This document shows, piece by piece, positions 29,862-32,723 of a stretch of DNA of 32,723 bases. The stretch is from Coriobacteriales bacterium (lineage in GTDB: Bacteria > Actinomycetota > Coriobacteriia > Coriobacteriales > Atopobiaceae): contig JAUMWN010000023.1 in the NCBI GenBank assembly GCA_030529625.1, positions 1-32,723 of the forward strand, given 5' to 3'. How positions within the stretch are numbered: position 1 is the stretch's first letter; each line of letters opens with the position of its first letter. Under the pieces are notes generated by a model, which did not search any database, was not told the DNA's origin, and worked only from the letters and a program-made list of their open reading frames with translations. The position numbers were made by a program, and so were the translations under genes.

Positions 29862-30950
29862 CTAGCAAACCACCGAACGCTCGACGTAGTCGATGCCGCG
29901 CTCCTTGGCGACAGCGTTGGTAAGGGTCACGCGGGCAATCTCGCCAAGCGCCTGCTTGGTGAAGAACGCCTGGTGGGAGGTGACGACCACGTTGGGGAAC
30001 GAGCACAGACGGGCGGTGATGGAGTCGACGAGCTCGCCGGAACGGTTGCGGTACACGTTCTCGTTCTCTTCCTCGTACACGTCCAGGCCCACGGCACCAA
30101 ACTTGCCGGACTTAACGCCATGGATAATGGCCATCGTGTCCACCAGGCCGCCGCGGCCGGTGTTAACGAAGATCACGCCGTCCTTCATCTTGGCGATGGA
30201 GTCCTCGCCGATCATGTGATAGCTGTCCTTGTTGAGGAAGGCGTGCAGCGAGATGAAGTCGGCCTGCTCATACAGAGGATCGTAGCTCACGCGACGGTCT
30301 GCGAAGCCGATGCCGTCGATCAGGCAGTTGGCCTTCTCGTCGAACGCGACATTGCCGTCCTTGTCGTACACGGGCACGTACTCGTCCACGATGCCAGCGT
30401 CCACAAGACCCTTGTTGGGGCCGAGGTCCGCGCCGACGACCTTCATGCCATAGCCCTTGCAGATCTTGCACAGGGCGGCGCCGATGCGGCCGGTGCCAAT
30501 GATGCCGGCGGTCTTGCCCACGAGCGTCTCGCCCACGAGGCCGTCCAGCGAGAAGTCGTTCTCGCGCACGCGGATGTAGCCCTTGTGGATGCGGCGGTTG
30601 GCGGTCTGACCAATGGCCATGGCGTGCTCGGCGATGGCCTCGGGGCTGTATGCGGGCACGTTAGTTACGGTAATGCCCAGCGTCTTTGCCATGGCGTGAT
30701 CGACGGCGTCGAAGCCGGCGCAGCGCATGAGGATGTGCTTCACACCAAGACCAGCCAGGATCTCTACGGCCATGGCGTTAATGTTGGCGTTAACGAACGC
30801 GCACACGGCGTCGTAGCCCTTGGCCAGGATGGCCGTACGCCAAGTGAGGTTGGTCTTGGTAAAGGTGATGTCGACCTCGGGGAAGTCCGGGAGCTCGGCA
30901 TTAAAGGAGTCGCGATCATAGTCGGTGGCGCCAAAGAAGAGGAGCTTCAT
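29862..30950 (-). CDS. ldhA: D-2-hydroxyacid dehydrogenase (D-lactate dehydrogenase-like)
   Basis: A 362-residue NAD-dependent D-2-hydroxyacid dehydrogenase, probably D-lactate dehydrogenase, which reduces pyruvate to D-lactate. The GxGxxG motif GTGRIG is at 152-157 and the active-site triad is Arg266 (NTGRGGLVD), Glu293-295 (DVYEEE) and His326 (TSHQAFF). Gly174/Asp175 (GAD) at the end of the second beta strand suits NADH. Between the Rossmann helix and the ADFISLHAF strand an extra ~30 residues appear (about 192-223, VPVYDKDGNVAFDEKANCL...), which most family members lack; total length is correspondingly longer. AAGGA lies 7 nt before the ATG. Divergent to pyk, ending at a strong terminator. 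Confidence 0.9.
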   Translation of the reverse strand: MKLLFFGATDYDRDSFNAELPDFPEVDITFTKTNLTWRTAILAKGYDAVCAFVNANINAMAVEILAGLGVKHILMRCAGFDAVDHAMAKTLGITVTNVPAYSPEAIAEHAMAIGQTANRRIHKGYIRVRENDFSLDGLVGETLVGKTAGIIGTGRIGAALCKICKGYGMKVVGADLGPNKGLVDAGIVDEYVPVYDKDGNVAFDEKANCLIDGIGFADRRVSYDPLYEQADFISLHAFLNKDSYHMIGEDSIAKMKDGVIFVNTGRGGLVDTMAIIHGVKSGKFGAVGLDVYEEENENVYRNRSGELVDSITARLCSFPNVVVTSHQAFFTKQALGEIARVTLTNAVAKERGIDYVERSVVC

Positions 30951-31184
30951 GAAAAAATCCTTCCGATCGTGCGCGGCCACTTGCCACGCCCTTAACGCAG
31001 ATGGTTGTATGGTAGCGCATACGCGGACGAACGGCCCCAAGGTATCGGTGACAGGTGCTATACAGATTTTAAGCTAACGAGATTGTCTCCCGTTTTGGCA
31101 TGCAATCGCTTGCTATCATCAAGAGAAGGACATGGGCGGCGACCTGTTTGATGCGCCCATACAGCTCGAAACGAGGAGAGGCAC

Positions 31185-32642
31185 ATGGCAAAGAACCTAG
31201 ACATAGCGCACAAGCGTACCAAGATCATTTGCACGATGGGTCCAGCGACCGAGGACGACAGCGTCCTGCGAGCGCTCATTCAAAACGGCATGAACGTAGC
31301 ACGCTTCAACTTTAGCCATGGCAGCCACGACTACCATCGCCGCAACATCGAGCGCGTGCGCCACATTGCCGCCGAGCTTGGCACCACCGTGGCCATCCTG
31401 CTGGACACCAAGGGCCCCGAGATCCGCACCGGCGAGCTGGTGGACCACCAAAAGGTCACGCTGGAGACGGGCGGCACCATCGTGCTCACCACCAACAGCA
31501 TGGTGGGTTCGGCCGAGTGCGTGTCGGTCACCTACGCAGACCTTCCCAACGACGTGGTGCCCGGCACGAGCATTCTCATGGACGACGGCCTCATCGAGCT
31601 GGAGGTTGAGGAGGTCTATGGCCCCGAGATCCGCTGCCGCATCCTTAACGGCGGCGAGCTGGGCGAGCGCAAGGGCATCAACATCCCCAACGCCAACATC
31701 GGCCTGCCCTCGGTTACCGAGCAGGACGAGGCCGATATCCGCTTTGGTTGCGAGCTCGGCATTGACGCCATCGCTGCTTCGTTCGTGCGCAGCGGCGAGG
31801 CCGTAGACGAGATTCGCGCCATCTGTGCGAGCATGGACGCCTCCGACATCCTCATCTTCTCAAAGATCGAGTGTGCCCTTGCCGTGGAAAAGTACATAGA
31901 GATTATTGACCGCTCCGACGGTATTATGGTCGCGCGCGGTGACCTGGGCGTGGAGATTCCTGAGGAGAAGGTGCCCTACGCGCAGAAGATGATAATCCGC
32001 CGTTGCAACAACACGTACAAGCCAGTTATCACCGCCACGCAGATGCTGGACTCCATGATTCGCAACCCCCGTCCCACGCGCGCCGAGGTGGCTGACGTGG
32101 CCAACGCCATCTACGACGGCACCGATTGCGTTATGCTCTCGGGCGAGACGGCAGCTGGCAGGTACCCGGTCCAGGCCGTGCGCACCATGGCGTCCATCTG
32201 CCTGGAGACCGAGCGTCACCGCGCCGAGCGTCGCACACACCCCAGCCGCGACGGGCTACGCAAGGTGAACACCACCATTGGCATGGCCAGCGTGAGCATC
32301 GCCGACAGCGTGCACGCGCGCTGCATCCTGTGCCCCACGCATTCCGGCCGCACCGCTCGCCTCATCGCCGCGTCGCGTCCCAAGCAGTCCATCTACGCCT
32401 TCTCCTCCCTGCAGCCCGCCATCCGCCGCACCAACTTCTACTGGGGCGTGCACGGCGTTCTCACCGCAGAGCAGGAGACCCACATTGACGCCTGCTACAA
32501 CGCCATCGAGACCGCAAAGCATATGGGCTTTGCCAATCCTGGTGACCTCGTGGTGGTAACCGCCGGTGACCCCGAGACCATCCCCTACGACGACGAGTAC
32601 GTCTCCTCCACCAACATGATCACGGTGGCCCAGGTGCGCTAA
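31185..32642 (+). CDS. pyk: pyruvate kinase
   Basis: A 485-residue pyruvate kinase (phosphoenolpyruvate plus ADP to pyruvate plus ATP). The A domain has TKIICTMGPA (12-21), MNVARFNFSHGSH (36-48), DTKGPEIRTG (74-83), the B domain, then FSKIE (Lys227), MVARGDLGVE (248-257) and ITATQMLDSM (282-291). The C-terminal domain lies at 350-485. AGGAG lies 8 nt before the ATG at 31185. It is divergent to the D-LDH gene, with the two reactions consecutive in metabolism. A palindromic repeat begins about 25 nt after the stop. Confidence 0.97.
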   Translation: MAKNLDIAHKRTKIICTMGPATEDDSVLRALIQNGMNVARFNFSHGSHDYHRRNIERVRHIAAELGTTVAILLDTKGPEIRTGELVDHQKVTLETGGTIVLTTNSMVGSAECVSVTYADLPNDVVPGTSILMDDGLIELEVEEVYGPEIRCRILNGGELGERKGINIPNANIGLPSVTEQDEADIRFGCELGIDAIAASFVRSGEAVDEIRAICASMDASDILIFSKIECALAVEKYIEIIDRSDGIMVARGDLGVEIPEEKVPYAQKMIIRRCNNTYKPVITATQMLDSMIRNPRPTRAEVADVANAIYDGTDCVMLSGETAAGRYPVQAVRTMASICLETERHRAERRTHPSRDGLRKVNTTIGMASVSIADSVHARCILCPTHSGRTARLIAASRPKQSIYAFSSLQPAIRRTNFYWGVHGVLTAEQETHIDACYNAIETAKHMGFANPGDLVVVTAGDPETIPYDDEYVSSTNMITVAQVR

Positions 32643-32665
32643 GGCGACCGCCTAGGCATCCATTG

Positions 32666-32723
32666 GTGTCCCATAGGGAAGAGGTACCTTTGAGACAGAG
32701 CGGGCTCTGTCTCAAAGGTACCT
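32666..32723. repeat. palindromic repeat with GGTACC core, cut by the window edge
   Basis: Arms 32682-32701 and 32704-32723 are perfect 20-bp complements with a 2-nt gap, and the sequence continues past the window. The left flank TGTCCCATAGGGAAG also matches the 25.0 kb repeat. It follows pyk and could act as its terminator. Confidence 0.75.

Noticed and set aside
29745..30995. A 416-residue + strand frame opposite the D-LDH gene
   Set aside because: Antisense to the catalytic residues of D-LDH; no domain.

Overview
The window is 32.7 kb of GC-rich DNA from a monoderm, fermentative bacterium. A Tad pilus locus without secretin, an LxxTG surface-protein remnant, a D-lactate dehydrogenase next to pyruvate kinase, a YjdF protein, a DUF1836 regulator and a free-standing GMP-synthetase ATP-PPase subunit together suggest an actinobacterium of the class Coriobacteriia (Olsenella/Atopobiaceae-like). 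That placement is inference from gene content; no rRNA or tRNA gene is visible to fix it.

Layout. 1-3.9 kb is accessory DNA: the 5' end of an IS66-type accessory gene running off the left edge, a class M-like sirtuin, a compact phage-type lysis cassette (two holin-like proteins, a GH25 lysozyme, an Amidase_5-like endolysin with three CW_7 repeats, a 48-aa membrane peptide) with no other phage genes beside it, and an unknown 103-aa protein. 4.1-8.6 kb holds guaA, a GNAT acetyltransferase, a hemolysin III-family membrane protein, a DUF1836 regulator and yjdF with a possible riboswitch leader. 8.7-13.3 kb looks eroded: a frameshifted LxxTG surface-protein remnant, an orphan substrate-binding lipoprotein translationally coupled to a stripped hybrid-kinase receiver domain, an AlbA/Schlafen-type ATP-binding protein with a palindromic upstream site, and a small protein with a double-glycine (Nif11-like) leader and a CxxC/CxxC tail. 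13.7-14.7 kb encodes a second, glutaminase-less GMP synthetase. 14.8-24.7 kb is one long minus-strand Tad/Flp pilus operon: cpaB-like, tadZ, tadA, tadB, tadC, flp, an unknown membrane protein, three further prepilin-like TadE/F proteins, a giant TadG-like protein, DUF192 and a zinc-ribbon FHA protein. 25.6-32.7 kb is housekeeping: rsgA and a calcium-type P-ATPase (probable operon), a D-lactate dehydrogenase with a clear terminator, and divergent pyruvate kinase.

Two families of structured intergenic repeats recur. One is a ~203-bp double-hairpin element present twice (5.88 and 25.23 kb, same orientation). The other is a palindromic element with a core GGTACCTTTG (25.0 kb and the right edge after pyk). 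These repeats, the coexisting full-length and split-type GMP synthetases, the isolated lysis cassette, the GG-leader peptide gene and a zinc-site-like insertion in TadG are the observations most worth checking.

Genes acting together: the Tad set should assemble a surface pilus (TadZ positions, TadA powers, TadB/TadC form the membrane platform, Flp and the TadE-like proteins are the subunits), but no prepilin peptidase lies in the window, so it must be encoded elsewhere. Pyruvate kinase and D-lactate dehydrogenase form the end of a homolactic or mixed-acid fermentation route.
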